Notes: generated from the letters alone by a model not told the origin. 64,000 bases of DNA from Cryptomeria japonica (GCF_030272615.1 NC_081407.1:442333213-442397212); one strand, 5' to 3'. Counted from the stretch's first letter, positions 35,130 to 46,179 are shown. Made by a program: numbers and translations.

Positions 35130-35996
35130 ATGAAGATAACATCCTGGAATATCAAAGGGTTGAATGCCCCTCATAAGCAGGATGTGTTACGAAACATCAT
35201 CAGAGATCATAAACTGGATGTGGTCCTTATTCAGGAAACCAAGATGTCTAAAGAAAAAGTTGAAAAGATTAGAATTTTCAAAGAAAATGGAGTCATAGGA
35301 TCAAACTCGGAGGGAGCTTCTAGAGGAATTGTGATTTTTTGGAACCAAAAAACCATTACTGGAAAGGAAATCATCTCTACTTCTAATAGGATCTATGTTT
35401 AGCTTGAGCATATTAAGGACAACTTTGTCTGGGTGTTAACTAATGTCTATGCACCTAATACCAAATCTGAGAGAGCTAAATATTGGAAAAGCCTTGCAGC
35501 TGACAGACTCCAGTTTGCTGATCAAAGTTGGATTATTATGGGAGACCTCAATACCCCGCTCAAAGATGAAGAGAAGATGGGAGGTATCCCTTTACAACTT
35601 GATGGGAAACAAGACCTCATGGACTTCATTAATGACCAAGCTCTCATTGATGTGGATCTCCAGGGCATCAATTTCATGTGGACCAATAGAAGAACTGGAG
35701 CTGATCTGATTCAAGTCAAGCTTGATAGATCTTTAATTTCTCCTGACTGGCTTTCTAAGTATAGTTGTTCCCTTGCTTCTGTTATCAAAGTTGGTTCAGA
35801 CCATTACCCCATCTCCTTTACTACCAACTCTTTTTCGGCAAAGAGAAACTTTTCTTTCAGATTTGACAAAGCTTGGCTCTCCCATCCTTCTTTGGAAGCT
35901 TGCATTGCTGAATGGTGGAACTCTGAAGTGGAGGGTAAGGCTCTTTTTAGAATTGCCAAAAATCTCAACATCATAAAAGCCAAAATTAAAACCTAG
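35130..35996 (+). pseudogene. LINE-A ORF2 endonuclease domain
   Basis: The APE-type endonuclease nicks target DNA to prime reverse transcription. Key residues visible in order are Asn in SWNIKG, Glu in LIQETKM, Tyr in NVYAPN, Asp and Asn in MGDLNTP, Asp in KLDRSLIS, and Asp-His in VGSDHYPIS. All are kept. The start ATG at 35130 opens MKITSWNIKGLN, the usual ORF2 start in plant L1. A TAG at 35400 replaces a probable Gln, and a TAG at 35994 stands where Trp is expected. Confidence 0.93.
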
Positions 35997-36080
35997 AACA
36001 AAGAGTTTTTTGGGGACATATTCAAGAACAAAATTCAAGTCAAAGCTGAAATAAAGTATGTTCAGGACAGAATCCAAGAG

Positions 36081-38051
36081 GTGGGGTTGACCAAAGATCT
36101 TAGGATGGTTGAAAATGATCTTTTATCTAAATACCACTCCATCATTTCTAATGAAGAGACTTTCTGGAGACAAAGATCCAGAGCCTTGTTTATGAAGGAA
36201 GGTGATAAAAATACCCACTTCTTTCACTTAACTGCTCTAAAGCATAGGGTAGCCAATAGAATATACAGACTAAATTGCAATAAAGGCATCTTAACTAAGG
36301 ACTGTGACATTAGGAAGGAAGCTCTCGAGCATTTCAGCACCCTCCTGGGTGATGTGGATATCCTTGATTTTAGCAAGCAAAACACCCTTTTACAAGCTAT
36401 CCCTCCTATCCTATCGGAAGCTAACAACCACCTTTTATCCCGTATTCCCTCTAATCTGGAAATCAGAAAGGCGGTGTTCTCCTTTCACGGTGATAAATCC
36501 CCTAGTCCGGATGGCTTCCCCATGTTTTTCTTCCAAAATTTTTGGCACATAGTGGAGGCTGACATATGCAATGGTGTTGAGGAATTCTTTGGCTCTAGAA
36601 GACTTCTAAAGGAACTGAATGTCACCTTCATTGTCCTTATCCCAAAGATCCCCGGAGCTGATTCTCTTAACAAGTTTAGACCCATCAGCTTGTGTAACTC
36701 TGTCTACAAGATCTTATCCAAGGTTCTGACTTCCAGGTTATTGGAAATTCTTCCAAGGATTATATCTATCCAGTAGAATGGCTTTGTCCCCAGAAGACAA
36801 ATTTTGGACTCCATTATTTCCATTCATGGAAATATCCACTCCCTGAAAGTGGTGAATAACTAGGGATTCTTCCTAAAGTTAGATATGGCTAAAGCTTTTG
36901 ATAGAGTGAACTGGCAGTTTCTCCTTAGGATCATGAAAGCGTTTGGTTTTGGTGACAAAGTTATTCAGCTTTGCTCTCAACTCATGGAAACTTCCTCCTC
37001 TGTTGTTATTGTCAATGGCTCCCTGTCCAGTTTTTTCAAAAGCTCTAGAGGTCTCAGACAGGGGGACCCCATATCCCCTATCTTGTTCACCATTCTTGCT
37101 GAATGCCTGGGTAGATTCATCCTTAAAAATGTGGAAGATGGCAATCTTAAGGGTCTAAAACCTTATTCATCCAATGTTGTCTACTCTCATGAACAATTCA
37201 TTGATGACTCTATTACTATGGGGGAAGCCACCATCTTGGAAGCTAAAAATATGAAGATTATCATGAACACCTATGAATCTGCCTCTGGCCAAAAAATCAA
37301 CTGGGATAAAAGCTCTTTGTTTTTCATCAATACCCCGATCCAAAGGCAACTAAGGATTTGCAGGATTCTTGGCTGCAACATCTCTGAGTTTCCCTCTACC
37401 TATTTGGGACTTCCTCTGTGTCTCAAGCCTGAGGATTCCTTCTGGAACAAGCTAATTGACATAGTTAACTTGAAACTTGCTGGCTGGAAAGGGTCTGTCC
37501 TAAGTCAGGCACGTAAAATCACTCTACTCAAAGCCACTCTCCAAAATCTTCCTGTGTATGCTCTTAGCTTGTTCAAAATCCCATCTAAGTTTGCGGAAGC
37601 CATTGAAAAAATCCAAAAAAAGTTCCTCTGGTCGGGAGTGGAAGTTAAAAACAGAATTCCCCTTATTGCCTGGAATAAAATTTGTTCCCCTAAGGCCTTA
37701 GGTAGGCTGGGCTTAAGGAACATTGGTTCTATGAATAAAGCTTTATTATCCAAACAAATATGGAGATTCAAAGGGGAGGAAAGAGAATGGAACTCTATCT
37801 GGAAAAACAAATATCTCTATATGCAACCTTCTAAGGAAGAATTCTTTGACAACTCTTTTAATGTTGAAGGATCTGCCATATGGAATGTTGTGCAATCAGC
37901 TAAAAGTTGGGCTGCTACTGGCAGAACTTGGAACCTTGGAGATGGGAGGAGAATAAGATTTTGGGAAGATAGATGGATCCTGGACAAACCTCCAGAGGAA
38001 ATCTCAATCCTTAAAGATTGGAAAGACCGACTCAAAAGCAGGTATGGATAA
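36081..38051 (+). pseudogene. LINE-A ORF2 reverse transcriptase domain
   Basis: Same frame as the endonuclease. Motifs include SPSPDGFPMFFFQNFW, FRPISLCNSVYKILSKVL, LKLDMAKAFDRVNW, SRGLRQGDPISPILF, the catalytic box FIDDSI (usually FADD; Ala is Ile), GQKINWDKSS, TYLGLPL and GRLGLRNIGSMNKALLSKQI. Both catalytic Asp remain. TAG codons at about 36774 and 36861 interrupt it. A frameshift occurs near 38050. Confidence 0.93.
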
Positions 38052-39205
38052 ATGGTAAGAGATTACTGGAGAAATGGGAAATGGATTGATTTTAGCCAGT
38101 AGTGTCCGGGACTCAAGTTCCTTCAAATTGCTCTCTGCTAAAATCCCTAGAAACAACAAAGATGACAGATTGATATGGAGGGAAACTCTGGATGAGAAAT
38201 ACTCTGTTTCCTCTGTTGTGGCTATACACAATGTCCTGGTGGAAGAAATTCACATCTGGGCTAAAGTCTGGAACAAGAAGTTAGTTCCTAAGGTCAATAT
38301 CTTCTTCTGGATTTTCATCCAAAATAAGGGAAGAAGAGACAGCTTTCCATATTCTCAATCAATGCACTTTTAGCTAGGATATCTGGAAAATCATCCTTAC
38401 CAGGTGGAACCTGAGCTAGGTCTTCCCGAACTCTATTGGTGACACCTAGCTTCAATGGCATTGCCCTAATTCTAATCCTAAAATTGTGGAGACTTGAAAA
38501 GAGTGCAACAACAGGATTTTTAGGGATAAAAGGGCTATTCGGGAGGTGGTTGTAGATAAAATCTTTAGGAGTATTTTTGAATGCCTCTACTGCACTAATC
38601 AGGTACCTGCTGCCAAAGATGATTTTAAAGATAGGTGGAACTTTTCTACCACTACTACTATCAAGGAGACTGGAAGAGAAGGTCTTGTCTGGTGTTTTCC
38701 CCCGCAGGGATGGATTAAGGCTAACTTTGATGGGGCTTCTAAAGGAAATCCAGGTAAAGCTCGATATGGGGGCATTGTCAGAAATTTTGCTAGAAGTTGT
38801 CTTAAGGCGGTGGCTGGTCCTCTAGAGAATCAAACTAGCCATTTTGCTGAAGCCTCTGCCACCTTGAATACCTTAATTATAGCCAAAAATCTAAATTATG
38901 ATAAAATATGGCTTGAGGGAGATTCACTTAATATTATAAAATGCCTAAAGGGGGAAACGGAGCCTTCCTGGTCTATTGAAAATATCATCATGAAAGCTAG
39001 GGAGATCATTGCCAGTTTCAAAGAAATTATTATTCAACATGCCTTCAAAGAGAAAAATAGCATTGCGGATTGCTTAGCAAATACTGGAGTTAACTCTGAC
39101 TCCCAAATGATTTGGCACGAGGAGGATCTCAATTTAAATATAAAAGAGTTCATTAGAAAGGACCGTTATACAGGGAGAGAAGGACAATTTAATCATGACA
39201 AGTAA
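38052..39205 (+). pseudogene. LINE-A ORF2 C-terminus: zf-RVT and RNase H
   Basis: After the first frameshift, AKVWNKKLVPKVNIFFWIFI (about 38260-38320) is the zf-RVT region, truncated by a probable deletion. After a second shift the RNase H runs from about 38700 with Asp in KANFDGASKGNPG, Glu in HFAEASATLNTL, Asp in WLEGDSLNIIK and Asp in NSIADCLANTG. An archaeal-type RNase H at the ORF2 C-terminus is established for plant L1 elements. The stop at 39203 overlaps the ORF3 start. Confidence 0.9.
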
Positions 39206-40907
39206 AAAGCATCATTTATGCCTTGCTGGAAAGGCCATCATTACTTGGCGCTGCGACAGATCTCTTATTATCTCTAATAAATTATCGCACGCTTTGTGGG
39301 TTACTCAGTTCGAAAACTTGAGCAACATCGGGAAAGAAGGTTATAATTTGCAGAGAAACAGAGCAGATAGCCCGTATTCGAAGATGGGAGGAGACCTAAG
39401 GCGGGAAGAACCAGACAATACATCGACCTGGAAAGCGATGCCAAAATTCTGGATGAAATAGGAGAAGGGATCTTTTACCAGTTTAATGGAGAAACTTGAG
39501 GACTATGACAAAGGTAGGGTTAACTTAGTTGTTTCCAAGATTTCCAAAAACTGGTCTAATGGCTCTTTTAAACTTTATGGAGTTAAGTTTAAGTTGGATG
39601 CTAGGCTCATTTCCACTGTGACTGGAATGCCCCACACTGGGCTTAATTTCTTTCAAGACCTTAAAGTCTCCAACAACGCGGTTAATCTGTTCCCAGGAAA
39701 AGAGAAAGAGAGGGCCAAAATTGGCAAGGCTACTGGGGGCTACTACGAAGCTGCAAACATCAAGAAGTTGTGGGGCTAGGTTCCGAATGCAATTATGGAG
39801 TACATCACGGTTGAAGGTCATTTCTCTAGGGCCCACACCTACCACTTCGTGCTCTTAAACCATTTCAGACACGACAAAAAGGTATCCCTGCCCTACTACC
39901 TTTTTCGGTCCCTCTCTAGGTCCCTCAACAAACACAGGAATAACCCTTCCAGTCTGATTCTCCATTGCGGGCTTCTGTTGTTCATCTATGAGCATTGCAA
40001 ATCCCTCGCCCTGTTGGAAAATAAGAGGATTTCCGCCTCTCCGGGCAAGAGAAAGATGGAAGAGGGAGAAACTAGCAAGGAGAAGGCGTCCTCTAGCAAA
40101 AAAAGGAAAAGCATCCCTGGGTTGGAAATAGAGGACATTGTGAAGGAAAGCAGCGGAATGGAGACAAATGAATCCAACGATGAAGACAGCTGGAAAGATG
40201 AGGAGCTGGGTAATGAGGAAGAAAGTGGCGATAATGAGCTTGGTCAAGAAAGCCCCACCCTTAGCGATTGCCTTGGTAAGGACAACAACCATCTGATGGA
40301 AGAAGTGTAACCCAAGGACAATGAGGAAACTAGTGTGAATTCTGAGAAGGAAATGAACAAAGACTCTGAGAAGGACCTAACTAAGGATAGGGATAGCGAG
40401 GACAAGGAAAGTGCTAGTAAAGGGCTTATCCTGGATAACCTCAAGAAGCTCTCTGAGGCTAGAATGGATTTTGATAGATGGACCTACGAGACCTTGAAAA
40501 ACCTGGATAAGAAAGGGATAAAAATGGATGAAAAGAGGGAGGATGAAAACAGAGAGCAGATTAATTGGAAGCGGGAAATGGAGAATAAGGTAAAATCGCT
40601 GGAAGAGGGAAAAGAAGCGATGAAAAATCTGATGGGAGTTATCTCAAGTATCTTCTAGGCTGTCACTAAAAACATGGAGGACGTCGCCAAGGTCGTTGAT
40701 CATACCTACACTCCAAAACCAGTCATGGATCTTGATCTAGAGGAAGAGACCATCCAGACTGGAAGCGGTGATGCTACTCCAGTGGGTGGTACAGCGAAAA
40801 GAACTAGGGCCAGTATCAAGAAAGTTGTGGCTGCTTCAGCAAAGGATCCCCCTAACTTCAAAGACAACATCAAAGAGTTGTATGAAATCAGCAACACCCC
40901 TGGCTAA
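39195..40907 (+). pseudogene. LINE-A third ORF, unknown function
   Basis: From the ATG at 39195 a single frame of 571 codons reaches the TAA at 40905, with four internal stops at about 39459, 39777, 40308 and 40656. The ATG overlaps the ORF2 stop in ATGACAAGTAA. The N-terminal half is globular (SNGSFKLYGVKFKLDARLIS, then ITVEGHFSRAHTYHFVLLNH and LPYYLFRSLSRSLNKHRNNP, HCGLLLFIYEHC). The layout recalls the domain annotated in plants as putative plant transposon protein, but this is a weak resemblance. The C-terminal half is charged and probably coiled-coil, with a basic patch near the end (AKRTRASIKKVV). It lies inside the LINE boundaries. Confidence 0.8.
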
Positions 40908-41095
40908 AGCCCTGGAAAAAATCTGAATGCTGGAAGGCCTGCTGGCTTTATGGGGCTTTTTTGGGTTTTCTTCGGTTTTCTACTAGTTTTTTTGTCGTTC
41001 TATTCTTTTCTGTTTCTCATAGCTTTGTTGTTTAAGTTCTTCTTGTAAAGGGTTTCAGGGCCACTTCAAAACTTATTTTTTCCTTAATCAAAAAT
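40908..41095 (+). other. LINE-A 3' UTR
   Basis: T-rich, with AGGGTTTCAGGGCCACTTC near 41048 and TTTTTCCTTAATCAAAAAT at the end, a layout I associate with plant L1 3' ends. The A tail is very short. Confidence 0.75.
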
Positions 41096-41110
41096 ATACA
41101 AAATAGTCAT
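41096..41110. repeat. LINE-A target site duplication, right copy
   Basis: An exact copy of 33470-33484. Confidence 0.9.
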
Positions 41111-41177
41111 CATACATAAATCTAATCTCTATGCACAACAGACATATACTGGTTGACCAAATGATCAAATACCAACA
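41111..41177 (-). repeat. Sirevirus-like 3' LTR, start fragment
   Basis: The LTR start (TGTTGGTATTTGATC on the minus strand) is separated from the rest by LINE-A. Confidence 0.8.
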
Positions 41178-41330
41178 ATCTCCCCCTTTGACATTGATGG
41201 CAACACTTAGGAAAAATTTTGTCAACTAAGTGTGCAACACAAAAAGTGACTATATACATAATACACTCCCCCTTAGCAATACATACAAAATTTTGACTAG
41301 ACTCTAAACTATTTCTACTCCCCCTTTGAC
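41178..41330 (-). other. three polypurine tracts before the copia LTR
   Basis: On the minus strand, TCAAAGGGGGAGAT abuts the LTR at 41178-41191. Further copies of AAGGGGGAGT lie at about 41264-41275 and 41316-41330. Repeated polypurine tracts here are a described Sirevirus feature. Confidence 0.8.
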
Positions 41331-41424
41331 AACAATGCCAAATAGAAAATTAAAATACATACATTACATCAAAATTTGGCATCAAAAATTGCATATATAG
41401 ATAGATATAAGAGTTTTGAAATAT

Positions 41425-42497
41425 TTACAATGCAATTCTCAAGAAAATATCACTGAAATAAAACTTCAACTGCTTAAGGTCATTGTCCCATGTTTCTAAC
41501 AGTGTCTCAGTGATTTCAACATGTGTCAAAATCTGTGCAACAAATTCTTCCATAGCGTCAACAATGCTCATTTCTAGGGTAGCCAAAATTGCTTCTGACT
41601 CCTTGTATGCTCTCTGTAAGATTTCAACTTTTGGAATTAGTTGATTCTTCAGCTCCTTCAAGGATCTTATCCGCTTCACCTGTTCAAAATCATAAATTTC
41701 TAATATGTGTTGTAAGGCATCAACAAATTTACCAAAAGCTAAAGCGAAGTCTTGTACCGGTATGTATGCATCACTTATCCTATCTAGTTCCTTCTTTGTA
41801 TCTTCTCTCTTTTTCCATAAGTCGAAATAGAATAATGATACTTTAGATATACTGGCCAAAATTTTACCTCCAGTTTCTATTCTAGTTTTCAAAAGATCTT
41901 TGTTCACTATTAAAGCAACCTTACCTTTGACAAATTCTGAAAACAATTGTTCTCCCCTTCTCTTCTTGCATTCTTTTTCCACTAAAACATGAGCTGCCTC
42001 TTCAAGTGATTTTAGTTGTTCACTAGCATTGGCAACTAACTATCCAAGCTTTGCAATAGGGGTGGATAGATTATCTATATCAATCTCTGGTAGGAGACTT
42101 GACAAAATTTCAACAATAGTTTGAATGGTCTTTGCTTCTCGTTTCTGCTCTTTCAACCTCTTCTTCTGTGCTTGAGATTGCATAGCAATAGCAATCTCCA
42201 TTAATTCAGAGCAACTCAGATTTTCCATATCTATAAGGCCTTTAATACTAATTGAGTCGTCATCATCATCCTCAACTATTGTTTTCTTTGCCTTCTCTTG
42301 ATCCTTATTATCTGTCTTCTCCTTTTTCTCTGTCATTTCTTCCTCTATTTTCTTCTCTTCCTCCTTTTGTTTTTGTGTCTCCACTTCCTTAGTGGTGTCT
42401 ATGACCGGTTGCGTATTTTCAATAGTCTATTCTTTCACCGGTGCTTCCTTTTCCTTATCAACCAAATCCTTCTGATTATCCTTAGTAGCAATATTAG
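41425..42497 (-). pseudogene. Sirevirus-like env-position ORF, coiled-coil protein
   Basis: One minus-strand frame of about 357 codons from 42497 (cut by the Tat-3 LTR) to 41425, with TAG codons at about 42428 and 42040. The N-terminal part is Lys/Glu-rich (QKQKEEEKKIEEEMTEKKEK). The middle and C-terminus have heptad-like helices (SLKELKNQLIPKVEILQRAY). I see no signal peptide or membrane helix in what remains. It is the last ORF before the 3' LTR, the position of the env-like ORF of Sireviruses. Its role is unknown. Confidence 0.7.
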
Positions 42498-42844
42498 GTT
42501 AATGATGAATTAAGAAGAATAAAAAATTAGAAGAATAATGTTAAGTGAGTTTAGGGAGTTTCTAGAAGAATTTATTAGGTTAATGATGAATTAAGAAGAT
42601 GATTTGTAGGAATCATGTAGGTTAACTAATTAATTGAAATTAATTAGCTAAGAGGAAGATTTGTGAGGATTTGATTTTTTAGAAGAATAAAGAAAGGGAT
42701 TGATTTATTAAATAAATCATATGCTATAGTGACAATATTAATTATATTTAATTAATATTGAGAAGAATTTTAATTAACATAATTAATTAATTAATTATGT
42801 GAAGAATTAAAAATAATTAAAATAATTATTTTTAAGTGTCTACA
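42490..42844 (-). repeat. Tat-3 3' LTR, truncated
   Basis: On the minus strand it starts TGTAGACACTTAAAAATAA and stays extremely AT-rich for 355 bp, after which the copia ORF resumes. No TATA box or CA end is seen, so most of the LTR is missing. A 28-bp word (ttcttaattcatcattaacc and flanks) occurs twice, near 42490 and 42570. Confidence 0.75.
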
Positions 42845-42858
42845 TTTTGCCCCTCTTT
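42845..42858 (-). other. Tat-3 polypurine tract
   Basis: AAAGAGGGGCAAAA on the minus strand directly abuts the LTR start. Confidence 0.88.
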
Positions 42859-43067
42859 GAAGCGAGGTGTGATGACACATTGATTCAAAGAATAATCTTG
42901 TTTTGATGCTGATATTGGTTTGATAGGATGCCCTAGCTCTTGATTTATAGATTACGGTATGGTGATGCCCCCTCGGGAGATCAATTGAGGTATTTGATCT
43001 TTGGAGTTTTACAAAATTGATATCTCGATAGATTTGATTTGATTCGATTGATAAGATCTAGATTCAG

Positions 43068-43705
43068 TCTGGTTTCAAGAAGAATTCATCTTGTATAAGA
43101 CAAAGATGATCAAAGTGTCTGGTTTCAGGAAGGATTCATCCTGTATAAGACATGATTGATCACAACGTCTGGTTTTAGAAAGGATTCATCCTGTATAAGA
43201 CATGATAAGAGCGTCTGGTTTCAGGAAGGATTCATCCTGTATAAGACATGATTCATCACAATGTCTAGTTTTAGGAAGGATTCATCCTGTATAAGACATG
43301 ATCGATCACAACGAACGTCTGGTTTCAGGAAGGATACATCCTATATAAGACATGATCGATCACAACATCTAGTTTTAGGAAGGATTCATCTTGTATAAGA
43401 CATGATCAGATCACAACGTCTGGTTTTAGGAAGGATACATCTTGTATAAGACATGATCGATCACAACATCTGGTTTTAGGAAGGATTCATCCTGTATAAG
43501 ACATGATAAGAGCGTCTGGTTTCAGGAAGGATTCATCATGTATAAGACATGATCAGATCACAACGTCTAGTTTTAGGAAGGATTCATCCTATATAAGACA
43601 TGATCAGATCACAACGTCTGGTTTCAAGAAGGATAAATCCTGTATAAGACATGATCGATCACAACATCTGGTTTCAGGAGGGATACATCCTGTATAAGAC
43701 ATGAA
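43068..43705 (-). repeat. 13-copy ~49-bp tandem repeat in the Tat-3 3' region
   Basis: Each unit contains TCTGGTTTCAGGAAGGATTC and TGTATAAGACATGATC with small changes. Unit lengths are 46-54 bp. Two units share a shortened end (catgataagagcg), which suggests block duplication. Each unit carries the inverted repeat AGGAT/ATCCT. Confidence 0.93.
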
Positions 43706-44599
43706 TCAGAATCAGAATTGATTATGTGAAGAAAAAAAAGAAAAATTAGGGTGGAAGGGATAAATGAGGAAGATATATGAAGTAGTCGTGAGGTATTTGG
43801 AAAGAAGAATAAGAGATGCGAGACCGCGGAGGAAAATGGGGGCAATTGAGAACTCCATGGGATTATTGAGTTTAGGATTTGATGGAATGATGGTGAGATT
43901 TTGTGCACAATAAATGTGGAGAGCCAACCTAGTTTGATGTTGCCCTAAGTGACTTGCACCGATGATTATAGAAATCAGGATTCCATGAGAAACCCAACGC
44001 GTGGACTGACTCTGCAGACAAACGGGAATTTCTTGCACACAACAATGCAAGTGTTAAGAAACACTAATACAAAGTTGTGGGTTCGTGCAAGGAAACCCTC
44101 AAACACACCGATACCTCTTGTACACGAGAAGGTAAGTGTTGATAAACACTAGTACCAGGTCTCCGATTTATACAAGAAGGATCCAAAACATGCCATACTA
44201 TGAAATATGCCCCAGTATGCACCTATCATAACATACCTGGATATGGAAGAACCCAGGCAGTCATAAATAGTGGCAGTCATAGGGAAAAAGATGCAAGCCT
44301 ATATGAAAAGATCTAACAAAATCTAACAAGTCTCTTCCTTGCGACCAAATGATACCTCTTGCCAAGAGTAGAACTAGGATGGACTTGGGATTGTTTCTCA
44401 AGACTTCTTGAAGGTTATACAGAGGCATAAAAGCTCAGTTTCACTGGGACATTTCTTGTTCATGACTTAGGCGAAGACTCATCATCATATGCATGTTTTA
44501 TTGGGAGGCAGAAAAGAAGGAATGTTGTGCATGGGTAGGCTAGATGGCAGATGATTTGTAGTATCGACATGATAGACAATGGATCCGGTTATTTACCTT

Positions 44600-44721
44600 G
44601 GCACCTGCACAAAGGTTTTCACCAAGATACTTGCCCATAGCGCCACAAATTGTTTTTCTTTCTTTTTTTAAAAAAAATTTTTTTTTTGTATCATAAGGTG
44701 CCTGTTTGCCAGGTTTGCACC
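44600..44721 (-). promoter_or_regulatory. two copies of the two-stem RNA hairpin motif (Tat-3)
   Basis: Sense (minus strand). Copy at 44721-44697: outer GGTG/CACC, bulge CAAA, inner CCTG/CAGG, loop GCAAA. Copy at 44623-44600: outer GGTG/TGCC, bulge AAAA, inner CCT/AGG. A residual GTGGCGC between them at about 44640 may be a decayed third copy. Poly-A/T tracts flank the copies. Confidence 0.65.
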
Positions 44722-44796
44722 AAAGTGATGATTTTTTCAGGATCTTTTTTTTTTCTCATTTTTTTTTTTTTTTGACAATTTAAGACTTTCTGAGGA

Positions 44797-45990
44797 CTAA
44801 GCATAAAACCTTTTGAGGTGCATGATATTCATTGGATCATCCAAAGGATCGCCTTCAGGAGTAGCCAACTGATAAGCTCCTAATCCATATTTTGCTGTGA
44901 TTACATATGGTCCAAGCCAATTAGGCTCGAACTTGCCTTTCTTTTCTCTTTCTTGTATATTTTTCTGATTCTCCATGAGGACAAGATCACCAACTTTGAA
45001 TTCTCGGGTTCTGACTTTTTTATGATAACTCATGCACAAACGGTTTTGATATACCCGGAGATGATTCAAGGCCTTGAGGCGCCTTTCATCTAACAATTCT
45101 AGCTCTTGTAAGCGGGCAATTCTGTATTCTTCCTCTGGTAGGATGTTTTGCAGCGATACCCTTAGAGAGGGGATCTCAATCTCAAGGGGAAGAATAGCTT
45201 CAGAACCAAATACTAGGGAATAAGGAGTGGCACCTGTGGGGGTGCGGATGGAGGTGCGGTAGGCCCACAATGCAGGATGGATTTGGAGGTGCCAATCACG
45301 ACCCGCTTCATTGACTGTCTTTTTGAGGATTTTTATTAGGGTTTTATTAGAAGCCTCAGCTTGGCCATTGCCTTGGGGATAATATGGAGTGGAGAAGCGG
45401 TGTTGGATGTTGAATTTTTGGCAAAGTTCTTTGACATCCTAGTTTTTAAATTGTTTACCATTATCTGTGATGATAACTTTTGGGATGCCATATCGGCAGA
45501 TTAGGTAGTTCAAGATGAATTTGGATATTTGCTTGCTGGTGGTGAAAGTAAGAGGGATAGCCTCTACCCACTTGGTGAAGTATTCGGTGGCAGTGATAAT
45601 GAATTTATGTCCGTTGGAAGATGAAGGGTGGATTTTCTCAATGAGATCGAGCCCCCACTATGAGAAGGGCCATGGTGTAATGAATGGCTGCAATTCTTGT
45701 GACGGTGCATGAATCTTGTCGCCATGCTGCTGGCAAGGGATGTATTTCTTCACATAGTTGTATGCATCTTCTTCCATTTTAGGCCAATAGTATCCCGTTC
45801 TCAAAAGTTTTATAGCCAATGTAAGTCCACTTGAGTGTGCCCCATAGATGCCCTCATGTACTTCGCATAATGCCCATTCGGCTTCTTTTTTATCTAAACA
45901 CCTTAGGAGGGAACCATCAAAATGCCTTCTGAACAAGGTGTCTGCAAGGATGGTGTAACAAGCACATCAGCGGATGAAAGTTTGTTGTTG
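44797..45990 (-). pseudogene. Tat-3 integrase
   Basis: It has the zinc domain EVHEGIYGAHSSGLTLAIKL to IPCQQHG (about 45710-45880; the first Cys of the CxxC pair is Ile-Pro-Cys context, so the pair is damaged). The core has Asp in WGLDLIE, IITDNGKQFKN and the Glu segment QAEASNKTLIKILKKT. The C-terminal part reads REFKVGDLVLMENQK to HLKRFYA, ending at 44797. Stops at about 45658 and 45440 split it. Confidence 0.9.
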
Positions 45991-46179
45991 GGTTTTGGTG
46001 AGATGTGGGGGAATGGTGTTGTCTTTGAGGAAAGCGAAGGTTTCTTGATACCAAGGGGACTCAGGACCAACGAGAAGACAGACCATTTCAAACTCTGGTA
46101 GGTCGTATGCCAGTATAAACAATTGTTCGACCAAGAACTCGCACTTCTGACTGTGTGCTGGCATTTGAAGGAGGGAGCC

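Larger units (their letters stand above)
33485..41095 (+). mobile_element. LINE-A, L1-type LINE with three ORFs
   Basis: The 7611-bp insert is bounded by a 15-bp target duplication. In order it carries ORF1 (DUF4283, knuckle), ORF2 (APE endonuclease, RT, zf-RVT, RNase H) and a third ORF, then a 3' UTR ending in CAAAAAT. The 5' end lies only about 9 bp before the ORF1 frame, so slight 5' truncation is possible. In-frame stops and two frameshifts make it inactive. Confidence 0.93.
32317..42497 (-). mobile_element. Sirevirus-like Ty1/copia element, 3' end only
   Basis: On the minus strand an ORF (42497-41425) is followed by several purine tracts and an LTR that starts TGTTGG at 41177 and ends CCAACA at 32317. 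LINE-A sits inside the LTR. The rest of the element should lie to the right but is cut off at about 42490 by Tat-3. The Sirevirus call rests on the env-like ORF position and on the multiple polypurine tracts, both described for that lineage. Confidence 0.75.

Noticed and set aside
43068-43705. CRISPR-like regular array
   Set aside because: Spacers and repeats are not distinct; the whole 49-bp unit is repeated, and the context is a plant retrotransposon.
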